A stretch of 64,000 nucleotides of DNA, from contig NZ_JRUD01000024.1 of NCBI RefSeq assembly GCF_000802425.1, positions 62,001 through 126,000 of the forward strand. The letters are read 5' to 3'. The DNA comes from Pseudomonas flexibilis. GTDB lineage: Bacteria; Pseudomonadota; Gammaproteobacteria; Pseudomonadales; Pseudomonadaceae. The position numbers and the translations under genes were made by a program. The notes below the pieces were generated by a model. That model was given only the letters and a program-made list of their open reading frames with translations. It was not told the DNA's origin and made no database searches. Positions 39,225-47,972 of the stretch are shown in pieces (position 1 is the stretch's first letter; every line of letters begins with the position of its first letter).

Positions 39225-39358
39225 GGAATTTCACCTGTGCTGATGCGGGGAGAAGCGTCCCGGCCGGATGAAGCCTGGTGGATCCGACAGGCGCTTTGAC
39301 GACGTTCAAAGCCGCGAAGTATATCCGAATGACCGGCCCTCGATGCTAGGAAACACTG

Positions 39359-39919
39359 ATGCCACGCTGCGCCTGGTGCACTGACGATCCGATCTACATC
39401 GCCTACCACGACCGCGAATGGGGCGTCCCCCAGCGCGATCCGGCGGTGCTGTTCGAATTGCTGATCCTGGAAGGTTTCCAGGCGGGACTGTCGTGGCTGA
39501 CCGTGCTGCGCCGGCGTGACTATTTTCGTCAGGTACTGCACGGTTTTGACCCGCAGCGTCTGGCCAATTTCAGTGACGAGGACATCCTGCGTCTGCTGCA
39601 GGATCCTGGCCTGATCCGCAATCGCCGCAAGCTGGAGGCGGTGCGTGGCAACGCCCGCGCCTGGCTGCGCATCGACGCACCCGCCGACTGGCTGTGGTCG
39701 TTCGTCGGCGGCACGCCGATAATCAACCGCCCTGCGCATATCGGCGAGGTGCCGGTACACACCCCCGAGGCCGAGGCGATGAGCAAGGCCTTGAAGAAGG
39801 CCGGCTTCAGCTTCGTCGGGCCGACCATCTGCTATGCGCTGATGCAGTCGGCCGGCATGGTGATGGACCATGTCGTGGATTGCCCGCGTCACGCCGAGCT
39901 CAGCCAGCCGCCGCGCTAG
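39359..39919 (+). CDS. tag: DNA-3-methyladenine glycosylase I
   Basis: A 186-residue glycosylase starting MPRCAWCTDDPIYIAYHDREWG. Zinc ligands at the two ends are visible: Cys4 and the nearby His17, with the C-terminal VDHVVDCPRHAEL. The EGFQAGLSWLTVL segment carries the substrate pocket. It removes 3-methyladenine in base-excision repair. It is divergently placed from glyQ, as in P. aeruginosa. Confidence 0.95.
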   Translation: MPRCAWCTDDPIYIAYHDREWGVPQRDPAVLFELLILEGFQAGLSWLTVLRRRDYFRQVLHGFDPQRLANFSDEDILRLLQDPGLIRNRRKLEAVRGNARAWLRIDAPADWLWSFVGGTPIINRPAHIGEVPVHTPEAEAMSKALKKAGFSFVGPTICYALMQSAGMVMDHVVDCPRHAELSQPPR

Positions 39920-40066
39920 TCGGCGAGCCTTCCCGACCCGGATTGCGCTTGCGCGGGATGCCCCTGTGAATGATCCTTGCCGCCCCGGCCTGATAGCGGC
40001 TGGCCATTTTTTTGCAATGAACGTTTCGTGATGACGAAATGCCATTCCTGTAGAGAGGAAACGCGT

Positions 40067-40954
40067 GTGGAAAGAATCAAGGGAGCCCTGGCAGTCGGTT
40101 TCCTGAAGCTGCTGGCCCTGTTGCCCTGGCGCGCCGTGCAGGCGCTGGGCTCCGCCGTGGGCGTACTCATGTATCGCCTGCCGAACCGCTCCCGCGAGGT
40201 GGCGCGCATCAACCTTGAACGCTGTTTCCCGGAGCTTGACCCGGCCGCCCGGGAAGCCCTGCTGCGCGACACGCTGAAAGCCATTGGCAAGACCTTCACC
40301 GAAAGCGCCTGCGCCTGGATCTGGCATCCGCAGCGCACGCTGCAGAAGGTGCGTGAAGTGGAGGGTCTCGACGTCCTCGAGCGGGCCCTGGCCTCGGGCA
40401 AGGGCGTGGTCGGCATCACCAGCCACCTGGGCAACTGGGAAGTGCTCAACCACTTCTACTGCTCGCACTGCAAGCCGATCATTTTCTACCGTCCGCCGAA
40501 GATCCAGGCGCTCGATGACCTGCTGGCCGCGCAGCGCACCCAGATGGGCAACCGCGTGGCACCTTCCACCAAGGAAGGCATCCTCAGCGTGATCAAGGAA
40601 GTGCGCAGTGGCGGGCAGGCCGGCATTCCGGCCGATCCGGAGCCGAGCCGCAGCAGCGGTCTGTTCGTGCCCTTCCTGGGCACCCAGGCGCTGACCAGCA
40701 AGTTCGTGCACGGCATGATCAGCGGCCACAAGGCCGAGGCGCTGTTCCTGCATGCGGTGCGTCTGCCCGACGGCTCCGGTTTCAAGGTGATCATGGAAGC
40801 CGCTCCGGAGGCCATGTACAGCGAAGATGCACAAACCGCCGTGGCGGCGCAGAGCGAGGTCATCGCACGTTATGTGCGCGCCTACCCGGACCAGTACATG
40901 TGGACCATGAAGCGCTTCAAGCAACGCCCCGAGGGTGAGGCGAAGTGGTATTGA
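40067..40954 (+). CDS. Lipid A lauroyl-type acyltransferase (LpxL/HtrB family)
   Basis: A 295-residue acyltransferase. The start is the GTG at 40067 (VERIKGALAVGFLKLLALLPW), with a strong GAGAGGAAA Shine-Dalgarno upstream. An earlier ATG in frame would add 30 residues rich in Cys/Arg with no family match. The active-site motif is SHLGNWE (HX4E type). RSGGQAGIPADPEPSRSSG and AEALFLHAVRLPDGSG are typical. P. aeruginosa has its orthologue (PA0011) here, annotated as a 2-OH-lauroyltransferase of lipid A. It overlaps the PilZ gene by 10 bp. Confidence 0.9.
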   Translation: MERIKGALAVGFLKLLALLPWRAVQALGSAVGVLMYRLPNRSREVARINLERCFPELDPAAREALLRDTLKAIGKTFTESACAWIWHPQRTLQKVREVEGLDVLERALASGKGVVGITSHLGNWEVLNHFYCSHCKPIIFYRPPKIQALDDLLAAQRTQMGNRVAPSTKEGILSVIKEVRSGGQAGIPADPEPSRSSGLFVPFLGTQALTSKFVHGMISGHKAEALFLHAVRLPDGSGFKVIMEAAPEAMYSEDAQTAVAAQSEVIARYVRAYPDQYMWTMKRFKQRPEGEAKWY

Positions 40955-41238
40955 CTGCTGTCAGCGGCGACCGCCGTCGCCATTCGCGTACGCCGCTCTA
41001 CTGGCATATCCGCGTCTGGCACGAGAGCTTCGGTGAAAAGGACGCCCATACCCGTGACGTGTCCGCCGTGGGTGTCTATGTGGAGCTGCGCGAGCTGGTC
41101 AGGCTGCCGGTGGGTACGCGCCTGAAGGCGCAGATCCAGGGACTGCCATCCCCCGCTCCGGTGCTGGAGATGGAGATTCAGCGTACCGACGAGCGCGGCG
41201 CCGGTCTGCTGTTCATCCTCGATGACGCGCGCGGCTGA
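40945..41238 (+). CDS. PilZ-domain protein, probable c-di-GMP binder
   Basis: A 97-residue single PilZ domain. It carries the arginine motif RRRHSR (about residues 10-15) and the DVSAVGVYVEL (D/NxSxxG) motif, both needed to bind c-di-GMP. The start is uncertain: GTG 40945 gives an overlap of 10 bp with the acyltransferase, and a TTG two codons later is possible. Such small PilZ proteins act as adaptor modules. The nearby globin-coupled diguanylate cyclase is a possible source of c-di-GMP, but no direct link is shown. Confidence 0.85.
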   Translation: MVLTAVSGDRRRHSRTPLYWHIRVWHESFGEKDAHTRDVSAVGVYVELRELVRLPVGTRLKAQIQGLPSPAPVLEMEIQRTDERGAGLLFILDDARG

Positions 41239-41275
41239 AAGCCGCTAGAATGCCGCCCGCCCCAAGCGGGCTTCA

Positions 41276-41306
41276 TGGGTTCCCTCACCCCAGGTCAAAA
41301 AAAGGA
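41276..41306 (+). promoter_or_regulatory. Candidate preQ1-I riboswitch upstream of the queuosine-precursor transporter
   Basis: The 31-nt stretch before the yhhQ-like gene fits the small preQ1-I aptamer: P1 TGGG (41276-41279) with CCCA (41289-41292), the conserved GGTTC ahead of a pyrimidine loop, a CACCC segment, then an A7 tract. CCT (41283-41285) can form a pseudoknot with AGG (41303-41305). That AGG is part of the Shine-Dalgarno AAGGA, which lies 7 nt before the ATG. This implies ligand-dependent shut-off of translation. The downstream gene imports queuosine precursors, as expected for this class. Confidence 0.6.
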
Positions 41307-41313
41307 TCATCCG

Positions 41314-41961
41314 ATGCCGTTGCCTACCCTGGCGGTCCAGCGTGCGCTGGCCGTGCTTATCGCGTTTCACATCCTCATCATCATCGCCAGCAACTACCTG
41401 GTGCAGATCCCGGTCAGCCTGTTCGGCTGGCACACCACCTGGGGCGCCTTCAGTTTCCCTTTCATCTTCCTGGCCACCGACCTCACCGTGCGTCTGCTCG
41501 GCAAGCAGGTTGCGCGGCGGGTGATTGCCCGGGTCATGCTGCCGGCGCTGCTGGTCTCCTATGGGGTCTCGGTGCTGTTCCAGGAAGGCACCTACCGCGG
41601 CGTCGCGGCCTTGCTGGAGTTCAACGACTTCGTGCTGCGCATCTCGTTGGCCAGCTTCGCCGCCTATGTGGTCGGCCAGTGGCTGGACATCCAGGTGTTC
41701 GACCGCCTGCGTCGTCTGCGCCAGTGGTGGGTGGCGCCCGCCGCCTCGACCACGCTGGGCACGCTGGTGGACACCTTCGTGTTCTTTTCGGTGGCCTTCT
41801 GGAACAGCAGCAATGCATTCATGGCGGCCAACTGGGTGGAGATCGCCGCAGTGGACTATGTGATCAAGCTGGCCATCAGCCTGGCGCTGTTCGTGCCGCT
41901 CTACGGCATGCTGCTCAACGCGCTGATGCGACTGCTGCCGGGGCGCCCGGCCACGGTGTAA
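41314..41961 (+). CDS. yhhQ: Queuosine precursor transporter (YhhQ family)
   Basis: A 215-residue membrane protein with about six TM segments. The start is the ATG at 41314 (MPLPTLAVQRALAVLIAFHI), because it has the AAGGA site 7 nt upstream; an upstream in-frame GTG/ATG would fall inside the aptamer. Family features include ASNYLVQIPVSLFG, the FLATDLTVRLLG segment and STTLGTLVDTFVFFSVAFW. YhhQ of E. coli takes up 7-cyano-7-deazaguanine (preQ0) and its relatives. It is probably regulated by the riboswitch just upstream. Confidence 0.9.
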   Translation: MPLPTLAVQRALAVLIAFHILIIIASNYLVQIPVSLFGWHTTWGAFSFPFIFLATDLTVRLLGKQVARRVIARVMLPALLVSYGVSVLFQEGTYRGVAALLEFNDFVLRISLASFAAYVVGQWLDIQVFDRLRRLRQWWVAPAASTTLGTLVDTFVFFSVAFWNSSNAFMAANWVEIAAVDYVIKLAISLALFVPLYGMLLNALMRLLPGRPATV

Positions 41962-41965
41962 TCGC

Positions 41966-42022
41966 TGGTGGTGGCCAACGCTGTGCGTTGCCCACCCTAC
42001 GGTGCGTCTCCGTGTAGGGCGG
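41966..42022. repeat. Degenerate palindromic intergenic repeat (copy 1)
   Basis: The gap between the convergent yhhQ and TPR genes holds CCACCCTACGG at 41992-42002 and the inverted CCGTGTAGGGCGG at 42010-42022. A GTGG(C)CAACGC/GCGTTGCCCAC imperfect hairpin precedes them. It shares the CCACCCTACGG core with the copies near 47.9, 49.8 and 51.9 kb. Confidence 0.6.
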
Positions 42023-42032
42023 TCGGCGCTGT

Positions 42033-42350
42033 TTACGAGCGCGCCGGCTTGTCCAGCTTCTTCAGGAACACCGTCATCTCCTTCTCGGCCTGCTTGTCGC
42101 CGTGACCCTGCGCCGCCTGCAGGCCCTGTTGCCAGGCCTGGCGCGCGCCGTCGAGGTCGCCGCTGGCGTGCAGCGCCTTGCCCAGCAGCTTCCAGGCGGC
42201 GGAATACTTGGGGTCCTGCGCCACGCAGCGGCGCAGATGCTCGGCGGCCCTGGCCGGATCGCCGGCATCCAGATAGCCCTTGCCGAGCCCGAAGCGCAGC
42301 AGCGGGTTGTCGATTCCCTTGGCGAGCATGTTTTCCAGCGATGCGAGCAT
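42033..42350 (-). CDS. Small tetratricopeptide-repeat protein
   Basis: A 105-residue soluble protein with two to three TPR-like helix pairs (LRFGLGKGYLDAGDPARAAEHLRR, with the YSAAWKLLGKALHASGDLDGA repeat) and a Lys/Glu-rich end. No signal peptide. It follows trkA in the same direction by 30 bp and may be cotranscribed. It is presumably a protein-protein adaptor; its partner is unknown. Confidence 0.85.
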   Translation of the reverse strand: MLASLENMLAKGIDNPLLRFGLGKGYLDAGDPARAAEHLRRCVAQDPKYSAAWKLLGKALHASGDLDGARQAWQQGLQAAQGHGDKQAEKEMTVFLKKLDKPARS

Positions 42351-42380
42351 GACGGCGGTCTCCGTGCGGACCCGCTCACC

Positions 42381-43754
42381 TTAAAAGAATGCCAACCCCA
42401 CTTGGAAGAGCCGTTCCACATCGCGGATATGGCGTTTGTCCATCAGGAACAGGATCACGTGGTCGCCGGACTCGATCAGGGTGTCGTCGTGGGCGATCAG
42501 TACTTCCTCGTCGCGGATCACCGCGCCGATGGTGGTGTCCGGCGGCAGGGCGATATCGCGGATGCGCCGCCCCACTACCTTGCTGGACTTGGCGTCGCCA
42601 TGGGCGATGGCCTCGATGGCCTCGGCGGCGCCCCGGCGCAGCGAGTGCACGCTGACCACATCGCCACGGCGCACGTGGGTCAACAGCGTGCCGATGGTGG
42701 CCAGCTGCGGGCTGATGGCGATGTCGATCTCGCCGCCCTGCACCAGGTCCACGTAGGCGGTGTTGTTGATCAGGGTGATCACCTTGCGCGCGCCCAGGCG
42801 CTTGGCCAGCAGCGAGGACATGATGTTGGCCTCGTCGTCGTTGGTCAGCGCCAGGAACATGTCCGCGTCGTTGATGTTCTCTTCCAGCAGCAGGTCGCGG
42901 TCCGAGGCGCTGCCCTGCAGCACGATGGTGCTGTCCAGCACTTCCGAGAGATGCCGGCAGCGCGCCGGGCTCTTCTCGATGATCTTCACCTGGTAGCGGC
43001 TTTCGATGGCCTCGGCCAGGCGCTCGCCGATGTTGCCGCCGCCGGCGATCACCACGCGCCGGTAGCTGTCTTCCAGGCGGCGAAGCTCGCTCATCACCGC
43101 GCGGATGTTGCCGCGCGCGGCGATGAAGAACACCTCGTCGTCGGCCTCGATCACCGTGTCGCCGCGCGGCACGATGGCCCGGTTGCGCCGGTAGATGGCC
43201 GCCACCCGAGTGTCCACGCCGGGCATGTGGGCGCGCAGTTCCTTGAGCTGCTGGCCGACCAGCGGCCCGCCGTAGTAGGCCTTGCTGGCCACCAGCTGGG
43301 CCTTGCCATCGGCAAAGTCGATCACCTGCAGGGCGCCGGGGTATTCGATCAGGCGCTTGATGTAGTTGGTCACTACCTGCTCGGGACTGATCAGCACGTC
43401 GACCGGGATGGCCTCGTTGTCGAACAGCCCGGCGCGGGTCAGGTAGGCGGGTTCGCGCACGCGGGCAATCTTGGTCGGCGTGTGGAACAGGGTGTAGGCC
43501 ACCTGGCAGGCGACCATGTTGGTCTCGTCGCTGTTGGTCACCGCCACCAGCATGTCGGCATCGTCGGCGCCGGCCTGGCGCAGCACGGTGGGAAACGAGC
43601 CGCGGCCCTGAATGGTGCGGATGTCCAGGCGATCACCCAGCTCGCGCAGGCGGTCGCCGTCGGTGTCGACCACGGTGATGTCGTTGGCCTCGCTGGCCAG
43701 GTGCTCGGCCAGGGTGCCACCCACCTGGCCGGCGCCGAGAATGATGATCTTCAC
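42381..43754 (-). CDS. trkA: Trk potassium uptake system regulatory subunit TrkA
   Basis: A 457-residue cytoplasmic K+ channel regulator. It has two RCK units, each with a Rossmann NAD(H) site: [16 protein letters not shown] at the N terminus and [18 protein letters not shown] from about residue 230. Each is followed by a TrkA-C domain. It gates TrkH/TrkG in response to nucleotides. It ends in an operon with rsmB upstream (38 bp apart), as in other Pseudomonas (fmt-rsmB-trkA). Confidence 0.97.
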   Translation of the reverse strand: MKIIILGAGQVGGTLAEHLASEANDITVVDTDGDRLRELGDRLDIRTIQGRGSFPTVLRQAGADDADMLVAVTNSDETNMVACQVAYTLFHTPTKIARVREPAYLTRAGLFDNEAIPVDVLISPEQVVTNYIKRLIEYPGALQVIDFADGKAQLVASKAYYGGPLVGQQLKELRAHMPGVDTRVAAIYRRNRAIVPRGDTVIEADDEVFFIAARGNIRAVMSELRRLEDSYRRVVIAGGGNIGERLAEAIESRYQVKIIEKSPARCRHLSEVLDSTIVLQGSASDRDLLLEENINDADMFLALTNDDEANIMSSLLAKRLGARKVITLINNTAYVDLVQGGEIDIAISPQLATIGTLLTHVRRGDVVSVHSLRRGAAEAIEAIAHGDAKSSKVVGRRIRDIALPPDTTIGAVIRDEEVLIAHDDTLIESGDHVILFLMDKRHIRDVERLFQVGLAFF

Positions 43755-43792
43755 CTGTTAGCTCCGTTAGCAGGCCACTGAGAGGTCAGCCA

Positions 43793-45106
43793 CTAGCCGC
43801 GCGGGCCAGCGGCAATCTTCATCAGCTTGGCGTAGTAGAAACCATCGTGGCCGTCCGGCTGCGGCAGCAGCTGGCGTCCGTGGGCCGGTTTGATGCCGAA
43901 GTTGCCCGGAATATCCAGTTCGCGCGCGCCCGGCGTGCGCGCCAGGAAGGCGTCGATGTTAGCGCTGTTTTCCTCGGGCAGCACCGAGCAGGTGGCGTAG
44001 AGCAGAATGCCGCCGACCTCGAGGATCGGCCACAGGGCATCCAGCAGTTCGCTCTGCAAAGTGGCCAGGGCACTGATGTCCTCGGCCTGGCGGGTGAGCT
44101 TGATGTCCGGATGGCGGCGGATTACCCCGGTGGCCGAACAGGGGGCATCCAGCAGGATGCGCTGGAACGGCGTGCCGTCCCACCAGGCGGCGGTGTCGCG
44201 GCCATCGGCGGCGACCAGCGTGGCCTGCAGGCGCAGGCGATCCAGGTTTTCACGCACCCGGGTCAGGCGCAGCGGCTCGGCATCCAGCGCGATCACCTCG
44301 CCCAGGCCCGGCTCGCGCTCCAGCAGGTGGCAGGTCTTGCCGCCCGGTGCGGCGCAGGCGTCCAGCACGCGCTGGCCGGGCGCCAGTTCCAGCAGGCCGG
44401 CGGCCAGCTGCGCGGCCTCGTCCTGCACGCTGACCCGCCCCTCGGCGAAGCCCGGCAGGCCGGTGACGTCGCAGGGCTGCAGCAGGCGGATGCCGTCGGC
44501 GCTGAACGCGCAGGGTTCGGCTGAAAGGCCGGCGGCGCGCAATTCGTCCAGATAGGCGTCGCGGCTGCCGTGGCGCCGATTGACGCGCAGGATCAGCGGC
44601 GGGTGCAGGTTGTTGGCCGCGCAGATGGCTTCCCAGTGCTCAGGCCAGTCGGCCTTCAGGCGCTTCTGCAACCAGCGCGGATGAGCGGTGCGGCTGACCG
44701 GATCGCGCTCCAGTTCGGTGAACAGCGCCTCGCCTTCGCGCTGCGCGCGGCGCAGCACGGCATTCAGCAGGCCCTTGGCCCAGGGCTTCTTCAGCTTGTC
44801 CGTGCAGCCAACCGTTTCGCCGATGGCGGCATGCGCCGGGACGCGGGTGTGGAAGAGTTGGTAGAGGCCGACCAGCAGCAGGGCCTCGACATCGCGATCG
44901 GCGGCCTTGAACGGCTTCTGCAGCAGCTTCTCGGCCAACAGCGCCAGGCGCGGTTGCCAGCGGGCGGTGCCGAAGGCCAGTTCCTGCACCAGTCCGCGGT
45001 CGCGGGCTTCGACGCGCTCGAGCAGCGGCGGCAGGCTGCTGCCCAGCGAGGCGCGGCCCTGCAGGACGGCCGCCAGGGCCTGGGCGGCCGCCAGGCGCGG
45101 GTTCAT
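43793..45106 (-). CDS. rsmB: 16S rRNA (cytosine967-C5)-methyltransferase
   Basis: A 437-residue enzyme (Sun/RsmB). The N-terminal NusB-like RNA-binding domain covers about residues 1-145 ([21 protein letters not shown]). The catalytic domain shows the SAM site [33 protein letters not shown] with one active Cys, and [11 protein letters not shown] with the nucleophile Cys373. It methylates C967 of 16S rRNA. It overlaps fmt by 4 bp (ATGA). Confidence 0.97.
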   Translation of the reverse strand: MNPRLAAAQALAAVLQGRASLGSSLPPLLERVEARDRGLVQELAFGTARWQPRLALLAEKLLQKPFKAADRDVEALLLVGLYQLFHTRVPAHAAIGETVGCTDKLKKPWAKGLLNAVLRRAQREGEALFTELERDPVSRTAHPRWLQKRLKADWPEHWEAICAANNLHPPLILRVNRRHGSRDAYLDELRAAGLSAEPCAFSADGIRLLQPCDVTGLPGFAEGRVSVQDEAAQLAAGLLELAPGQRVLDACAAPGGKTCHLLEREPGLGEVIALDAEPLRLTRVRENLDRLRLQATLVAADGRDTAAWWDGTPFQRILLDAPCSATGVIRRHPDIKLTRQAEDISALATLQSELLDALWPILEVGGILLYATCSVLPEENSANIDAFLARTPGARELDIPGNFGIKPAHGRQLLPQPDGHDGFYYAKLMKIAAGPRG

Positions 45107-46035
45107 GCGCCGAACACCAGGCCGGCGGCGAACTGCTCGCGGCGGCTGTTGTACAGGTCGCTGAAAGCCAGCGGCTTGCCGCCCGGCAACTGCAGGCGGG
45201 TGAGCAGCAGCGCACCCTGGCCGCAGGCCACGCGCAGGCCGTCCTTGCCGGCGTCGAGAATCGTGCCCGGCGCGCCGCTGCCGTCAGCGAGCTGTGCCGC
45301 ATGCACCTTCACCGCTTCGCCGGACAGGCCGCTGTGGCAGATCGGCCACGGATGCAGCGCGCGGATCTGCCGCTCCAGGTCGACGGCCGGACGGCTCCAG
45401 TCCAGACGCGCCTCGTCCTTGCTGAGCTTGTGGGCATAGCAGGCCAGCGCATCGTCCTGTGCTTCTCCCTTGAGCGTACCGGCCTCCAGGCCGTCGACGG
45501 CCTCGACGATGGCGCGCGCGCCCAGTTCGGCCAGGCGGTCATGCAGCGTGCCGCCGGTATCCTCGGCGCTGATCGGCGTGGTCACCTTGAGCAGCATCGG
45601 CCCGGTATCCAGGCCGGCTTCCATCTGCATCACCGTCACGCCGGATTCGGCATCACCGGCTTCCACCGCGCGCTGGATCGGCGCCGCACCACGCCAGCGC
45701 GGCAGCAGCGAAGCGTGGCTGTTGATGCAGCCCAGGCGCGGAGTATCCAGCACGGCCTGCGGCAGGATCAGCCCATAGGCGACCACCACCATCAGGTCGG
45801 GTTGCAGGGCGGCCAGTTCCGCCTGGGCGGCCGGATCACGCAGCGTCTGCGGCTGATAAACCGGGATGTTGTGGGTCATCGCCAGTTGCTTGACCGGGCT
45901 GGGCATCAGCTTCTGGCCGCGGCCGGCCGGGCGATCGGGCTGGGTGTAGACGGCCACCACCTGGCGGCCTGCCTCAAGCAGGGCCCGCAGGTGCTGGGCG
46001 GCGAATTCGGGGGTGCCGGCGAAGACGATACGCAT
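45103..46035 (-). CDS. fmt: Methionyl-tRNA formyltransferase
   Basis: A 310-residue enzyme that formylates initiator Met-tRNA. N-terminal [20 protein letters not shown] and the 10-formyl-THF signature [21 protein letters not shown] with the catalytic His are seen, as is the C-terminal OB-like domain. It is the partner of def, which lies directly upstream. An intrinsic terminator is inserted in the 50-bp gap between the two, which is unusual for this pair. Confidence 0.97.
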   Translation of the reverse strand: MRIVFAGTPEFAAQHLRALLEAGRQVVAVYTQPDRPAGRGQKLMPSPVKQLAMTHNIPVYQPQTLRDPAAQAELAALQPDLMVVVAYGLILPQAVLDTPRLGCINSHASLLPRWRGAAPIQRAVEAGDAESGVTVMQMEAGLDTGPMLLKVTTPISAEDTGGTLHDRLAELGARAIVEAVDGLEAGTLKGEAQDDALACYAHKLSKDEARLDWSRPAVDLERQIRALHPWPICHSGLSGEAVKVHAAQLADGSGAPGTILDAGKDGLRVACGQGALLLTRLQLPGGKPLAFSDLYNSRREQFAAGLVFGA

Positions 46036-46050
46036 GGGAGCTCACTGACG

Positions 46051-46076
46051 AAAAAGGCTTGCCGAAGCAAGCCTTT
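46051..46076 (-). terminator. Terminator-like hairpin between def and fmt
   Basis: Perfect 10-bp stem AAAGGCTTGC/GCAAGCCTTT (46053-46062 and 46067-46076) with loop CGAA, read as stable UUCG on the minus strand. On the minus strand it is followed by a run of five U. It sits between the def stop (46086) and the fmt start (46035), so it could act as a leaky attenuator controlling fmt-rsmB-trkA relative to def. Confidence 0.8.
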
Positions 46077-46085
46077 GGGTTCGGA

Positions 46086-46592
46086 TCACGCCTGCTGGCG
46101 GTGTTGTTTTTCCAGCTTCTTCTTGATGCGGTCGCGCTTGAGCTGCGACAGGTAATCGACGAAGAGCTTGCCGTTGAGGTGGTCGCACTCGTGCTGGATG
46201 CACACCGCCAGGAGGCCTTCGGCGATCAGCTCGTAGGGCTGGCCGTCGCGGTCCAGCGCCTTGATCTTCACCTTCTGCGGGCGATCGACGTTCTCATAGA
46301 AGCCGGGCACCGACAGACAGCCTTCCTGGTACTGGTCCATCTCGTCAGTCAGCGGCTCGAACTCCGGGTTGATGAAGACCCGGGGCTCGGACTTGTCCTC
46401 GGACAAATCCATCACCACCACGCGCTTGTGTACGTTCACCTGGGTTGCCGCCAGGCCGATGCCGGGAGCGGCATACATGGTCTCGAACATGTCGTCGACC
46501 AGCTGACGAATGCTGTCATCGACCACCTCCACCGGCTTGGCGAGGGTGCGCAGCCGCGGATCGGGGAATTCGAGGATGTTGAGAATGGCCAT
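46086..46592 (-). CDS. def: Peptide deformylase
   Basis: A 168-residue metalloenzyme that removes the formyl group from new proteins. The three family motifs are present: [21 protein letters not shown] with the metal-binding Cys, and [13 protein letters not shown] with the two His ligands and catalytic Glu. The length is normal for type 1. It is the first gene of the def-fmt-rsmB-trkA cluster and divergent from the LysM gene. Confidence 0.97.
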   Translation of the reverse strand: MAILNILEFPDPRLRTLAKPVEVVDDSIRQLVDDMFETMYAAPGIGLAATQVNVHKRVVVMDLSEDKSEPRVFINPEFEPLTDEMDQYQEGCLSVPGFYENVDRPQKVKIKALDRDGQPYELIAEGLLAVCIQHECDHLNGKLFVDYLSQLKRDRIKKKLEKQHRQQA

Positions 46593-46742
46593 AAGCGTTT
46601 GTGAAACAGGTATGCAATTGGAAAAAGGCCCACTGCTAAGATCCGGCAGCGGTGCAAAAGTGCCTGCAAACCACGGTTTTCAAGGGTTTGAAGCGAGGTC
46701 GGGCAATTTTGCGCGGAGCCACATCATAAAGGGATTCAGCCC

Positions 46743-47768
46743 ATGAGGAAAACACTACTCGCCCTGCTGCTGCTGGCCGGTGGCGGCCTGGCCCAGGCCC
46801 AGGTTGAGCTGCGCGACGGACATCCGGAGCGCTACACGGTCGTCAAGGGCGATACCCTGTGGGATATCTCCGCGCGGTTTCTCGACCGACCCTGGAAATG
46901 GCCGCAGATCTGGCACGTGAATCCGCAGGTGGAGAACCCCCACCTCATCTATCCGGGCGATGTGCTCAGCCTGGTGTATGTGGATGGCCAGCCGCGCCTG
47001 ACCCTGGAGCGCGGCACCTCGCGCGGTACGGTCAAGCTGTCCCCGCAGGTGCGCAGTACCCCGCTGATCGAGGCGATCGCGCCGATTCCGCTGGAAGCGA
47101 TCAACAGCTTCCTGCTGGCCAACCGCATCGTCGACAGCGCGGAGGATTTCGAGCGTGCACCCTACATCGTCGCCGGCAACGCCGAACGCGTGATCAGCGG
47201 CAAGGACGATCGCGTCTACGCCCGCGGACGCTTCCCCAATGACGAGCCGGTGTACGGCATCTATCGCCAGGGTCGCACCTACGTCGATCCGGTCACCCGT
47301 GAAGTGCTGGGCATCAATGCCGACGACATCGGCACCGGCCAGCGCATCGGCGAGGAAGGCGACATCACCACCCTGCGTCTGACCCGCTCCACCCAGGAAA
47401 TCCGCATCGCCGACCGGCTGTTTTCCACCGAGGAACGCACCCTCACCTCCTCCTTCGTGCCCAGCGAGCCATTGCAGACCATCGACGGGCTGATCCTCGA
47501 CGTGCCGCGCGGCGTGACGCAGATCGGCCAATACGATGTGGTCACCCTCAACAAGGGCCGTCGCGACGGCCTGAGCGAGGGCAACGTGCTGGCCATCTAC
47601 AAGACCGGCGAAACGGTGCGCGACCGCCTCACCGGCGAGCAGGTCAAGATTCCCGATGAGCGCGCCGGCCTGCTGATGGTGTTCCGCGCCTACGACAAGC
47701 TCAGCTACGGTCTGATCCTGCAGGCCACCCGGCAGATGGCGGTGCTCGACAAGATTCGCAATCCCTGA
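46743..47768 (+). CDS. LysM-domain exported protein
   Basis: A 341-residue protein with signal peptide MRKTLLALLLLAGGGLAQAQ. A LysM domain follows at about residues 30-80 (YTVVKGDTLWDISARFLDRP and the NPHLIYPGDVLSLVY end). The rest has repeated beta-like segments such as DVPRGVTQIGQYDVVTLNKG. The LysM domain should bind peptidoglycan. In P. aeruginosa the gene at this position (PA0020) has the same architecture and unknown function. It is divergent from def and ends in a strong terminator. Confidence 0.9.
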   Translation: MRKTLLALLLLAGGGLAQAQVELRDGHPERYTVVKGDTLWDISARFLDRPWKWPQIWHVNPQVENPHLIYPGDVLSLVYVDGQPRLTLERGTSRGTVKLSPQVRSTPLIEAIAPIPLEAINSFLLANRIVDSAEDFERAPYIVAGNAERVISGKDDRVYARGRFPNDEPVYGIYRQGRTYVDPVTREVLGINADDIGTGQRIGEEGDITTLRLTRSTQEIRIADRLFSTEERTLTSSFVPSEPLQTIDGLILDVPRGVTQIGQYDVVTLNKGRRDGLSEGNVLAIYKTGETVRDRLTGEQVKIPDERAGLLMVFRAYDKLSYGLILQATRQMAVLDKIRNP

Positions 47769-47788
47769 CCCGGTTCCAGGGATCACCC

Positions 47789-47822
47789 AGCCGCTCTCGC
47801 CCCCTGGCAGAGCGGCTTTTTT
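47789..47822 (+). terminator. Intrinsic terminator of the LysM gene
   Basis: Stem AGCCGCTCT/AGAGCGGCT (47789-47797 with 47809-47817), loop about 11 nt, followed by T5-6. It lies 20 bp after the LysM stop. Confidence 0.85.
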
Positions 47823-47861
47823 GTGCCCTTTCGTGACCACCTTACGATCACTGGTGCCCCG

Positions 47862-47938
47862 CCGTGTAGGACGGATAACGCAGTGCTTGGCCGCCGAAGC
47901 GGTGTGCACAGGGCGTCGGTCGTTACCCGCGGCTATCC
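47862..47938. repeat. Degenerate palindromic intergenic repeat (copy 2)
   Basis: CCGTGTAGGACGGATAACGC begins at 47862 and is matched further on by CGTTACCCGCGGCTATCC (about 47919-47936). This fits an imperfect long inverted repeat between the LysM terminator and dprA. It shares the CCG(T)GTAGG core with the copies at 41.99 and 49.73 kb, but is the most diverged. Confidence 0.5.
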
Positions 47939-47972
47939 TTGCAGCCTTTCTGAGCCGATCAGGGACGATCGC

